A stretch of 64,000 bases of DNA from Diaporthe sp. PMI_573. Lineage: Eukaryota > Ascomycota > Sordariomycetes > Diaporthales > Diaporthaceae. The notes beneath the pieces are model-generated. The model was not told the origin of the DNA. It did no database searches and saw only the letters and a program-made list of their open reading frames with translations. Shown here in pieces: positions 47,585 through 57,906 of this stretch (positions are counted from its first letter, which is position 1; every line of letters begins with the position of its first letter). A program made the translations under genes and the position numbers. Location: the NCBI GenBank assembly GCA_021399435.1, contig JAJTUP010000084.1, forward strand, positions 62,001-126,000, given 5' to 3'.

Positions 47585-48865
47585 ATGTCTCTTTCAACGC
47601 GTGCCCAGGATGCCGAGCTAGCAGCCCGAGGGCTGACCATGTGGGAGGTCATTCCCAACCTCTGGGATCCCAAGACAAACCCTGACGGCATTGTCAGCCT
47701 GGGAGTGGCCGAAAACTCCCTCCTGCATGGTACCCTTTCCAAGCACATCCACAAGAACCTGGCTCTTCAAAACCCTGCATTCACTTATGGAGATGGGACC
47801 ACTGGCACCAAGCGCATTAAGTCGGCAACCTCTCGATTTCTGACCAAAAACCTCAAGCCAGTAACGCCCATCGACCCCGCCCACATATCGATAACAAATG
47901 GGTGCAGCGCGGCTATCGAGCATCTTTCTTGGGCCTTGGCAAACCCTAGTGATGGATTCCTCCTTGGTCAACCCTATTATGGCACCTTCCTTCCCGATCT
48001 CACCTGCCGCTTTGGTGCCAAGGTTCTTCCTGTTCCCTTCCATGAGGTCGATCCTCTAGGAGAAGATGCCGTTGAAAAATATGAAAAGGTTCTCCTGGAG
48101 TCCCGAGCAAAAGGCCAGAATGTTTCAGGCCTCATTATCAGCCACCCGCATAACCCTTTGGGCCGTTGCTATTCTCGAAGCGTGCTTATCCGCTTGATGG
48201 AGTTGTGCCAGAAATACGAAATCCACTTTATCAGCGATGAGATTTACGCCCTCTCAGTGTTCAAGAATACCGTCGACACGGAGCCGCCTCAGATCCCTTA
48301 CGAGTCAGCCTTATCCATTGACCCCACTGACCACATCGATCCTTCAAGGGTCCATGTGCTTTGGGGCATGTCCAAGGACTTTGGGGCCAATGGCATTCGC
48401 GTTGGTACCATCATCTCTCAATCTAACCCTATTCTCCATGCCGCTTTGACCGCGGTTGGCTTGTACAGTTCGGTGTCGTCCATTTCAGACCACGTCACTG
48501 CCAATGTGCTAGAAGACGACGCTTGGGTCGAGTCATATGTGTCAGAGAATCAAAGTAGGCTCTCACAGCAATACACGAGGGTAACAGAATGGGCAAAAAG
48601 GAATGATATCGACTATGCGCCAGGTGTCAACGCTGCATTTTTCCTTTGGGTTGATCTCGGAAAGAATTACAAGGCACGTCATGAGGTTCCTGAGGATGCA
48701 GACGTCAACCAGTTGATCACAAAGGCTTTATTGTCGCACAAAGTTTTCATTGCATCTGGGAAAGACTTCGGTTCGGAGAAACCGGGCTGCTTCCGAATCG
48801 TCTTTTCTCAGCCTGATGAATATCTTGACGAAGGTCTTCGGCGAATTTTGTTGGCACTAGCCTAG
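47585..48865 (+). CDS. ACC-synthase-like PLP-dependent aminotransferase (class I/II fold)
   Basis: An intact, intronless 426-residue frame, the usual length for fungal 1-aminocyclopropane-1-carboxylate-synthase-like enzymes. Motifs in order: VSLGVAENSLLHG, NGCSAAIEHLSWALANP, the PYYGTF tyrosine block, HPHNPLGRCYS (the NPLG turn), SDEIYALSVF (Asp about 218 and Tyr about 221 contact the cofactor), and SKDFGANGIRVG with the Schiff-base Lys at residue 264. The C-terminal CFRIVFSQP carries the carboxylate-binding Arg. The family uses pyridoxal phosphate for alpha,gamma-elimination, transamination or C-S lyase chemistry. Members such as GliI act in epipolythiodioxopiperazine clusters, but no NRPS, P450 or other cluster gene is nearby, so the substrate is unknown. 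Cytosolic; no targeting signal. The best-preserved gene in the window. Confidence 0.93.
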   Translation: MSLSTRAQDAELAARGLTMWEVIPNLWDPKTNPDGIVSLGVAENSLLHGTLSKHIHKNLALQNPAFTYGDGTTGTKRIKSATSRFLTKNLKPVTPIDPAHISITNGCSAAIEHLSWALANPSDGFLLGQPYYGTFLPDLTCRFGAKVLPVPFHEVDPLGEDAVEKYEKVLLESRAKGQNVSGLIISHPHNPLGRCYSRSVLIRLMELCQKYEIHFISDEIYALSVFKNTVDTEPPQIPYESALSIDPTDHIDPSRVHVLWGMSKDFGANGIRVGTIISQSNPILHAALTAVGLYSSVSSISDHVTANVLEDDAWVESYVSENQSRLSQQYTRVTEWAKRNDIDYAPGVNAAFFLWVDLGKNYKARHEVPEDADVNQLITKALLSHKVFIASGKDFGSEKPGCFRIVFSQPDEYLDEGLRRILLALA

Positions 48866-50380
48866 AATGATGACCCTCACCATAAGCGACTTAAATAGAA
48901 ATTAGACACTATTACACATGTATATTGTATTGCGCGCTGAATTGACCACATAAACGGCGATTTAGATTGCATCGGGCGATTGGCGCCTTCTAGTGGCACT
49001 TGATTTGCCGCGATGGCTCCCCGTTAAAACCCAGTCCGAGGTCATGAACATGTTGAGTCATGATAGCCAATACGTCACATGGTTGATTCCTAAGGTGTCA
49101 GGGTGGCAGAAGCAGTAATAAAGGGGAAAGTGAACTAACCCTGTACGCCACGAGATTGGCCTGAAGATCTTCGTCGGCTGCGGGAATATGGCTACCTCTG
49201 ATTGGAGAAGACGGAGGATTACTGGGATAACGATGATTTCTTACTGGTGGCCCAAGGGGTATACTTGCATGTTAGACTATGATCGATTATTACAGGATAT
49301 TGTTATGATAACTTTGACCGAGCATGTATGTGTGTCGAATAAACGTTTGTCGAAGCGTTGTCAAGGGTCTTGATTTAGGGCTTGATCTTATGATGAGCCT
49401 AAGAAAACTTAGGAAGGGACAAACTCTGCTCGGGTTGAGATGATCTCTTCATTCATTCTGTCTCTGAAAGAAGCCTTAAGCCGATTGAATTTGTTTCTCA
49501 TTTGTCATGTTGTAGTAGGAATAATTCACAACACAGGCAGTTGGTATATGCCGCAACCTCGCCATGGGACTGCGATAGCCAAGTGTCATTGCAGAATGCT
49601 TGTGACAAGCACCGTTTATACCCCAATGTTGTTGAGAATGTCAAGGCTGCGACCTTACTACGCAGGTATTGGCTGCTTCTCTTCTGCATATACTCTAATG
49701 GATAAGAGAGAAACCAGACTAAACTAACTAGCAGAGACCAATCGTTTTAATACTCCGGGGGCAAGGCCCCTGTATTGCCGGTAACCCAGCAGTTCATAAT
49801 CGGCCAACGAAATGCGGACGCTGAACGAGAAGCTTGTTGACGGTCTGGACACACCAACATTCCGCGTCGGGCTGGATGTGATCGGCTTCTCCGCATGTTG
49901 GTTGTGCGGTTAGCCTGTGCGGTTTGGCCTGAATCTGGTTTGAATGTGTGGTTTGGATGCGGTCAGCCAAACCGCACAGCCAAACCGCTTGTGGCCACAT
50001 GCAAAACTGCGCCACTCCCGACTTGGCGTAGGCAGTCAGCCACACTACCCCGTGCCACACCCCACTGTTTTTTGAGCAGAGGGGAACTCCGCTTAACTGG
50101 TCAAAACCTACTTAGCAAGATTACTCAATGATACGAAATTGCTAAGCCACAATCACTAGTGCCGGGAGATGTGGGACTAATCCCATTCAGGCCGCCGCAC
50201 CGCACTCTTGCCCACCGGTCCTGCTAACCCCGCGCAGCGCGTTGTGCCACGTCGCGGCCGTCCAACCCCGCCTGTGGCCTTTTTACTCCGGCGATGAACA
50301 GCAATTTGCGCTCGAAGTTAATTCCCTTCTTCTCTTATGCCTGCAATCTATCATGATCCCTTATCTAGCTGTTCCTGGCC
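48866..50380. other. Intergenic stretch of mixed GC without a supported gene
   Basis: Holds the 3' flank of the ACS-like gene and several short overlapping frames at 49188-49727 with no recognisable content. A G/C-rich inverted repeat lies at 49912-49980. The GC-rich 50170-50290 part precedes the HET gene. Nothing else supported. Confidence 0.45.
49912..49980. repeat. Hairpin-forming inverted repeat (gcctgtgcggtttggc)
   Basis: 16-base arms at 49912-49927 and 49965-49980 (one mismatch), separated by 37 bases. The word gccaaaccgc recurs once more just downstream (49979-49988) and related words lie upstream. It could be a small MITE-like element or a regulatory hairpin. Function unknown. Confidence 0.6.
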
Positions 50381-50812
50381 ATGCGACTTCTGGAGCTCAA
50401 AAGCAATGGCGGTGTCTGCCTGACCAAAGACCTGATCGGCAACATCCCGCCTTATGCGATACTGTCACATACTTGGGGAAACGACGATGACGAAGTCACT
50501 TTCAAAGACTTGACGGAAGACTCCGGGAAAACGAAGTGTGGATACGATAAGATTCTGTTCTGTGCAACACAAGCCAGCAACGATGGATTGCAGTATATCT
50601 GGATAGACACCTGCTGCATCGATAAGTCAAACAACGCGGAGCTTTCAGAAGCCATCATCTCCATGTTCCGCTGGTATCGTAATGCGGCCAAATGCTACAT
50701 CTATCTAGCGGATGTTTCGACCACCGGCCAAGATCCAACAGCACAATTCTGGGCTCTGGCTTTCCGGAACAGCAAATGGTTTACCCGCGGCTGGACACTT
50801 CAAGAAGCATCA
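50381..50812 (+). pseudogene. HET-domain gene cut off by an insertion
   Basis: Starts MRLLELKSNGGVCLT, then IPPYAILSHTWGNDDDEVTF, a near-canonical HET opening (YAILSHTWG). It continues through GYDKILFCATQASNDGLQYI and YIWIDTCCIDKSNNAELSEA (family WIDTCCIDK) to WFTRGWTLQEA near residue 142. At that point relatives continue LIAP. Instead foreign sequence begins near 50810, adding a few codons before a stop at 50843-50845. The rest of the HET domain and the C-terminal effector part are missing. The remaining codons are intact, so the break is recent relative to the RIP-decayed HET relic at 579-1130. HET proteins trigger incompatibility cell death; this fragment is unlikely to do so. Confidence 0.85.
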
Positions 50813-52474
50813 TGTCCGGCTGACCCACTCCCGACGGAGCCGTGACGGGAAAAACGGGCACGCCAAGCCGCGGCCACGGCTACCTAGTCTACACGCCCTA
50901 CTACCAATAAAAACAGCCGTAATACTATTTCTGGTTTCTAGTTTCTGGTTTCTGGTTCTAGTTTCTTGGTTTCTAGACAAATATATCGGTAAGCCAGGCA
51001 TGTTTCTAGTTTCTTCGTTTTTCCCTTTCCTATAGCCCAAAATCTAAAATCCAGGATTCCGCTACAGCCAGCTTAATACAGGCTACTATTACGGGCCTCG
51101 CGGTATATAGAGTAAGTACAGGGCTAGGTACCGTGCTTATTAAGAAAAGAAAGACTAATTATCTCTATTATAACTTTTAAAATCTCGCTTTTAAAGAGAA
51201 GAATGTTTTAAGCCTAGTTGCTAAAATCTCTTGTATATATTCTAATAATACTACCTTACCTTTCTCTCCTTCCTACCCTTAACTTATATGTACTTGTCTA
51301 TTTTTAACTCGGCTAATAGTTACAGACAATTATATAGTAGACTTAAAGCTAAATAGGTTATACTAAAGCAAGAGGTTACTATATAAGGTATTACTATTTT
51401 CCTTAATATGCTTTGAATAAAGATACTTAATATTCTCCTTACCCCAAATATATAGCTAGCCTTTTATAAGTTTATCTTACTAGCTATCTTTAACGGCTTT
51501 TAGCCTACCTTAATTCTAAATCTACTATAGAACCAGGTCGACTTTACGGTAGTATATAATTTTTTACAGCCTAAATTGTAGCAGACTTATTGCTAAGATT
51601 CTAGTAATTTACAATAAGCATATAATTGGCACCCTAAAACAGATACAAGATAATAAGTTAGTTGTCCTCCTCTCTTCTATAGGGCCGGCTTTTATTACAT
51701 TTAACTAAGCTTTTTTTTATCTCAACAAAGTAGTTTTCACTATTATGCTAGTCCCGTACCTAATTTTCTACCTTGTTAGTCTATTAATATTGCGTGCCTT
51801 GGCCGAGAATCTTTAGTAAGGCCTAAAGTAAATTCTCCATCTACAATATCCAGCCAGACCTTACTCTACATCATACCATAAAACCTGTAGGCTAAGATTG
51901 TAAAGGCAATAAAGAGCAAAAACTAGGTATAGGTATATACTATGTTGTATTAAATATACAGACACTTGCTATAAAAGACAGGCATAATAACCCTCCCCTT
52001 ATCGTTAAAGTATACCTTAGGCCCGAAATAGCCTAGAAAGTATACTATAAAAATGTATAAGTCTTTCTCTTGGCTCTATACCTTCCTTCTAAACTATCTT
52101 AACCATAGTTCTAATAGCGTTATAGACCTAAACCTACTTGGTACAAAGATCAAAAGAGTATATAATACATACTCTAATGCAGAAAAGGGTGTATAAGAAG
52201 TTAAGTACTAAAACATTATAGAATTAACTGCCTATATTATTAGATATCTAAAGAAGAAACTATTTTGTCTTATAAGGTAGGCGGCTAAAAGGAATGGCTA
52301 AACTTAGGTAAGAGTATAAGCTATATAGCTTTTTAGCCAATACAAAATATAGAAAAATAAGGCCAAGAAAACTATAAAAACAAACAAAATATAGTATTCT
52401 CCTCTAGATATTCTTCCTTATAAAATAAATATATATTATATCTCTTTCCCTTATATTCTTTATTCTAAAAGAGT
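50813..52474. mobile_element. Degraded retroelement starting with an LTR-like edge
   Basis: Begins tgtccggctgacccactcc inside the HET gene; the TG start and the G/C-rich first 120 bases suggest an LTR edge. A (tttctggtttctag)-type repeat follows at 50931-50980, then a highly AT-rich body with no readable domain on either strand. No second LTR or target duplication could be paired. The downstream half of the HET gene is not found on the far side. Confidence 0.45.
50931..50980 (+). repeat. Imperfect 7-bp tandem repeat (tttctgg/tttctag)
   Basis: Six to seven units in a row with small slips; probably part of the inserted element's untranslated region. Confidence 0.7.
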
Positions 52475-52479
52475 ATAAA

Positions 52480-52687
52480 TGTTAAATGGCCTTTGCCATA
52501 TGGCGTAATGTACGTACGTACGTGTCTGTGCAATTGGTTCTGAATTCGTTGATGTCTGTCTAAACTATGAAACAAGCGGGGAAGCTCGCACGCAGACCTC
52601 TTAGGTCTGCATGCACTCCCTTGCTGGATTAGTCATCATCCCTAGCCAAGATGGCTATGTGCGATCAGCCTCAGTGCTATTCCAACA
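52480..52687 (-). repeat. 208-bp LTR (copia type)
   Basis: On minus it starts tgttggaatagcactgagg and ends ggccatttaaca; TGTTGGAA is a common copia LTR start and TGTT...AACA the expected terminal inverted pair. It abuts the C-terminus of the minus-strand copia D pol, the position of a 3' LTR. However, the 5 bases ATAAA flank it on both sides (52475-52479 and 52688-52692), which would also fit a solo LTR insertion. The G/C content is well above its surroundings. It contains a gtacgtacgtacgt run at 52511-52524. Confidence 0.7.
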
Positions 52688-52689
52688 AT

Positions 52690-54829
52690 AAATTAACTTT
52701 TAGACTATGCCGAGCATCTTGAGAAAGCACTTATACTTAAGTTAATCCAGGCCTTTTGTAAGGCTATTAGCAGCTATAGCATTAGTTTTAACATAACAAA
52801 CAATAAAACCGCCCTCCTCTATATATTTAATAACCCACTCGTTACCTTATATTAACGTGGCAAGTATAGGTATTATTGTTCTTATTCACAACTATAGACC
52901 AAGCCTTTATCAAATTGATAAACAAAATAAGAGGCTTAGACACATTTAGGCCCAACTCAACAAGAAGGCGCCAGATATATAAAAGGGCTTAACCTATAGG
53001 AGTTAAGTTGCAAAACTTAGACTCTATAGTAGATAAGGTAACGAGGCCCAGCAGCTTACTAGACCATATACCAAGCATGCCAGTAATTACTATAACCCAG
53101 TTAGCAGTAAAACGCCTAGTTAAAAAGTTGTTTGTAAAGAAAGCATAAGTATAGTAGCACAATAGATTATTAAGGAAGGTAATATAGTCGGCTACTAGTA
53201 TATAGTCTAGATAGGTTTGTAAGTAACAAAATAGATACTTCTAAACAGTTATATACTAAACTAAAGGGCCAGCATTACCTATCGCAATCTTATTTACAAT
53301 ATAGAAAATATTAGCGCTAAATCTAATGGCAACCTAGTTAATAACGCCGAAACTCTTCTAGTATTATTTAATGTCTTTCATTAATAGCTCCTACTTCCCT
53401 GGCAGTTTAAAATTGCCAGGAGGCCAAAGAGTATAGATAGTCTTTTTATCGCCTTTATAGCCGTATTTGCCCAGTATAGCAACAATATATTCCTTCTAAA
53501 AAAGAAATATCTTCTTCTAGGCCCTATTTTAAGAAATTTTAAAGCCCAGAAACTTTATAAGCTCGCCCAGGCGCTTAATCTTAAATTTCTTCCCGAGTTT
53601 AGTAGCAACAACTTTAATATAGAGCACGGCCTAAGTTGCGCCAGCAATTAGTATATTATTAACATAGAGAATAAAAATCAGGCCCGTTACTATATTAAGA
53701 AACATACAGAGATTAGTAACCAGTAGTTTAAAGCCTATAGCCTTAAACACAAAGGCTACAGTCTTAAACCACTACAATAGGACACGCCTAAGACCGTACT
53801 ACCCACGGCAAACCCTCCAGGCATAGCCTTGCTTGTTTACTAGAATATAGGTACCAAATAGTAGACAGACAAAAATCCTGTCCTTCTCCTTCAAAATAGA
53901 GTTAATAAAAGCAGTAATAAAATTATATTTACGCCACTCAAGATTAACAATAGCGATATAAGCAATAAACATTTTAAAGGCAGTAGTTAAGGCCATAACA
54001 GCATAGAAATCTTCTATTACCCAGCTTATATTCTTATAATTGCTACAAATAACGGGCCTAGTACAGGGAATCTTCTCTATACTAAGCTTGTTATTAGGCT
54101 AATCTTTTATATCAAAAACCTACTTTATTAAAAGAACATTATTATTAGGTCCTGACCTCTCCCACATATAGACTTCTTAGTTATCCAACTTCTTTATACC
54201 ATCCTTACAGGCCTACTTCCAACCCTTCTCAAATTTAGATAACTTTACAGCCTACTTATAATTCTTTAATATAATACTATTAGCCGTATTAATTAAATAC
54301 TAGACCTTAACTACAGAAAGGCAGATAGATTAGGTAGAGGACTTATAAAGAGTATAATTAAACTTGTCGATAATTGTAAGAAAGAAGTTCTTTATTTTCC
54401 TCGGGTTATTAAAGTTAAAGCGTAAGTAGTAGTATTTCTGGCAAGCTACTTTAATTATGGCGCGCCTAGAAGGCTGGCAACAAGCAGGCTCTAAAGTACT
54501 GCCGGTACATCGAGAAAAAGGAATAGGCTATTTCTCAGCAATAATTTCAACATTTAATACCCCCTTAAATATATTATTAAAAGGGGCATCTATTTGCAGC
54601 TAACCTATCTGGTCCTTAAGAGTATAGCTAGAGCTAGCAAAAGTCTCTAAGACAATATATAGTTTTAGGTTTTATTTAAAAGTTAAGAAACTAAGTCTAC
54701 CTAAATTTATATCAGGCATATTATAATCACGCTAATTTATGAATCAAAAAGCCGCCTTATCTATAAACCTCTCTACTTCTTACACTATTTATTTAATGTT
54801 CTATAGTAATAAAGCTACTTCTGCCCCCT
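52690..54829 (-). pseudogene. Copia relic D: reverse transcriptase and RNase H (5' truncated)
   Basis: Minus-strand text is a clear copia pol. It begins near 54220 (CKDGIKKLDN), then MALTTAFKMFIAYIAIVNLE and FITAFINSILKEKDRIFV (53996-53860), then YGLRRVLL, LIFILYVNNILIAGATQA (YVDD changed to YVNN) and LGKKFKIKRLGEL (about 53600). It ends near 52700 with NAIAANSLTKGLD and FLKMLGIV, the usual copia C-terminus. Gag, protease and integrase are missing; the relic breaks off near 54830 where an LTR-like sequence starts. Many RIP-type stops. A different family from copia A and B. Confidence 0.82.
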
Positions 54830-55145
54830 TGTAACGACCGGGCGAAAGCCACGCGAAAGCCTTGGTGTGGTCCCCGCAAAGGCTCTTCTAGAAAGGGGCC
54901 CGAAGCCCCTATGTCTCAGACTTGAGGGGGGCAAGAATTAGTCTTACATAAAACATATATCTAATATATATGTTAACCTCCCTGTTTACTGTACCGTTGT
55001 ACTTAGTGTAGAGCCTGTAATAATTTTGATTCTTCTTCTATATGCTATTTATAATGCTACCTAGAACCGGTAAAAAAAGAGGAAGGTCTTAAGGAAGTCC
55101 CGATAATAGCGAGGGCAGCTTAGAAACACTTTAGCTTAATGATGC
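54830..55145. other. LTR-like fragment and flank
   Basis: Starts tgtaacgaccgggcgaaagcc, a typical start of fungal gypsy LTRs, with G/C-rich words to about 54930. It then turns AT-rich to the X element. No partner LTR is visible in the window, so the identity is tentative. Confidence 0.35.
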
Positions 55146-55655
55146 TGTTAAACGGAAACGCTTGTGTGGGCGCTGCACGCAGAGAGTTACCCTAGACTTG
55201 GCACTGGATTTTCTCTAAGTGCCCATAGGGCGTGCACGCCGGCAGATGAGTTTGGTGGCCGTGAGCCGATTTTTTGGGCTGTTTTAAGACCCTAACTTCG
55301 TACCTCTGCATTACCCTTATTTCTTACCCAAAAAGCATGTAACCTAGCTCATTAGATAGTCTGATTTCTGAAGTTTATCTGTATTTAGTTTGGTTACTGT
55401 CAGGGTTAGGGTTGGCTAATTATTTAAAGCCAAAGATAGTGGGTCCGAGGGCCGAATTTTCCGGCCTCCCTATCTGCGCACCAGAGCCAACCCACGCGTG
55501 CCCAAGGGTGAGACGATGTCGGAGGGTGTGTGAGGAGGGCTGACAGAAGCCCACTCAAATTCAATGCAAAGTTGTCCAAACCATTCTCAAGCGTCCCACC
55601 AAGACCTCCAGTGCACCCTACTGCTACCTGACCATTCAATCCACTAACCTTTAGA
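55146..55655 (+). mobile_element. Element X copy 4 (510 bp)
   Basis: Starts tgttaaacggaaacgcttg and ends ctaacctttaga. The left flank is GATGC (55141-55145) and the right flank TATTA (55656-55660). They do not match, so this copy has also lost its original neighbour on at least one side, by deletion or rearrangement. Internal sequence close to copies 1 and 2. Confidence 0.82.
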
Positions 55656-55922
55656 TATTAAGATATTAATAATTTTATAGCTTAAAATATTATTAAAAGT
55701 ATTAAATATAATATTAAATTATTTTAAGCTAATAATATATTTAAAAACCTTATTATAAAGTTTTTAATAAAAGTTAGGAAGAATTTTTATAATAATAGTA
55801 TAGCTAGAAGGCTTTTAGCTAAACTTAATATAAATAAAGAAATAACTTTAATAGCAGCTTTTAAGAAAGCTAAAGGAATAACTATTAGCAATTATAGTAG
55901 TAATAGTATTATAAGTAATAGC
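55656..55922 (+). other. AT-rich RIP relic with gag-like text
   Basis: One plus frame reads RLLAKLNINKEITLIAAFKK and continues, resembling a RIP-altered gag coding stretch, but it is too short to assign. The sequence switches abruptly to GC-rich at about 55920 (gcggatgcggtgctgcaccc). Confidence 0.3.
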
Positions 55923-57750
55923 GGATGCGGTGCTGCACCCGCCGGGTTTAGCGGCACGTTTTTTCTGGCCTAGCGCTCGCGCAGACTCCACCCGCCGCTT
56001 TGCGGATTAGCCCGCGCCACCCTCACGTTCTGCCCTGCAGCATAAATAGAGCCCACCTCCCTCCAGTCCCGAGCTTGTACATTCGACCTCGCACCCCCTC
56101 AACTTCCACCGTTCATCCTCGCAAACCCAAGTACCGTTGGGCCGTCATCCTCATCTCGCGAAACATCCTAGTTCCGCTTTCCCCTCTCTCCTAGCCTTCG
56201 TCTCGGGTCGCAATGTCGCGTAGCGCAGCATCCAACTTCCGCGGTTCATTCCCATAGCTGGCCGTCAAGACTTGACTCGCCCATCCCTCCCAATCTCGAT
56301 TTCAATCGTGATCCCATAATCCAACTACCCAACTTACCTGTCGACATACTCTCTCAACATAGCGCGCACGGGCGGCTATGATGGTTCCCGCGCTATGCCT
56401 CAGGTTGTCCTATAATAGACAACACCACTACGCCTGCGAATTCCCCCTATCGTTCTGAGATATCTTTTCCCTCATCCATAAGGCGCAACTCTGTGTTTAC
56501 CTAGCTTATTCCTAGTGCAACCTACATTGCCTGCCGTCCTAACCAGTCACAAAAATGCCGCAGATGTCGGTGCGCCAATGCGGAGGCATTAGGAGGCCTT
56601 TTCTCCCTCGCATGTCTTTGCCTAAGACGTCTTAGTTTGCAGGCTGGACACCATGTTGGTCGCGGTTAGACCGATTTCCAGCGTCAGCTGCAGCGGAATA
56701 TACAGGGGAGGTCACGCGGGAGATACCTCACCTGATTCGACTGCTGTGTGACCCAGGCCGCAGCCGGCAGGACGGCGAGAAGGAGACAGAGATGTGGCAA
56801 AGCGGTCCAATTGGAATGAGTCCCGGAGGGCAAGAGGACAAGAGGAGACCTGGGGGTAAGCCAAGAAAGCAAGGCAAGGGGACAAGGCGGATTCCAGGGT
56901 GACGTAGCATTACAACCAACATCTTTGCACGCATGTAAAGGATGGTCCATGCCTTTATTTAAGGGGTAGCGAGGTAGATATAAAACTGGAAAGGGCTTAG
57001 GAAGCGGAGTCAACTGCCTACGAGGGTGTCTCAGTAAGATGTCAACACCCGGTTGTTGGTATCAAGAATGACATGATGAGAGGAATAAGCTCAAGCAGAA
57101 GGTGCAAGAAAGGCGTAAAAGGAGCCAACACACCTCTATTACACTAGCTAAGCTACCCTAAGCAATCTCCGGAGATGCTGTGAACCTATATGCCATCAAG
57201 TTAAAAACTTAATTCACAACGACGACAATACCCATCTCCAGAGGCCTCCTCTCCGTCTCAGCAATTGCATGATTAGCAGAGGTACAGGAGATTGGTGCAT
57301 CAGAGTTCTCCTGATTCCCTGCTCGGAGGAGGCCTTCTAACCAAGCACGTTTCTTGCAAGCTGGTAGATGAGCGGTGGCAGGGACGAGCTAGCAGCGCGG
57401 TCAAACCTGCCCACCCACTCCACATGTATAAATTTCTCTCTTCCCCACACGGAAGATGCTCTACTTCACACCAAACGCTCCCCAGGATCCATCAGAGTGG
57501 TTGTTCCTTAATTCAATTGCCCTAGCGCTCACAACACGATAGCACATGTTTCCCTTAACAGGCAGATCTTTTTCACCCTCTCTTCAGCGGCAAGTGGAAA
57601 GCCCACAAGCGGAAGTTATTTGCCTTGGAATGGAGGCCCCTCTGCTCCCTCACTTAGAGGCAAAAAAAAGCTCAAGCGAGATGCACACAGCAACCAACTC
57701 AGGTTTACAGGGCCCTCTCAGCACAATGTAGTCCTGATCTCTAGCAACAA
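55923..57750. other. GC-rich stretch with only unsupported short frames
   Basis: Pyrimidine-rich parts at 56050-56170. Overlapping minus frames at 56684-57013 encode Pro/Leu-rich text with no domain. Short plus frames at 57292-57731 likewise. No intron structure, motif or repeat lets me call a gene. It may hold untranslated or decayed sequence. Confidence 0.4.
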
Positions 57751-57906
57751 CAAATCTAATTACAGCAATCTCAATAACAGTTAATCTGATACTTTCCCGC
57801 CAGTTGGCAAGCTTCTTCCTACTAAAGGCAATGTCAGGTCTAGTAGTGTTGTTGGTACCGGTCTATAGCTGAATTATTATCTTAACAGACTGTTTGCTGA
57901 TGCATC

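Noticed and set aside
47542..48043. Minus-strand frames inside the ACS-like gene
   Set aside because: The plus-strand frame has complete family motifs; these are shadows.
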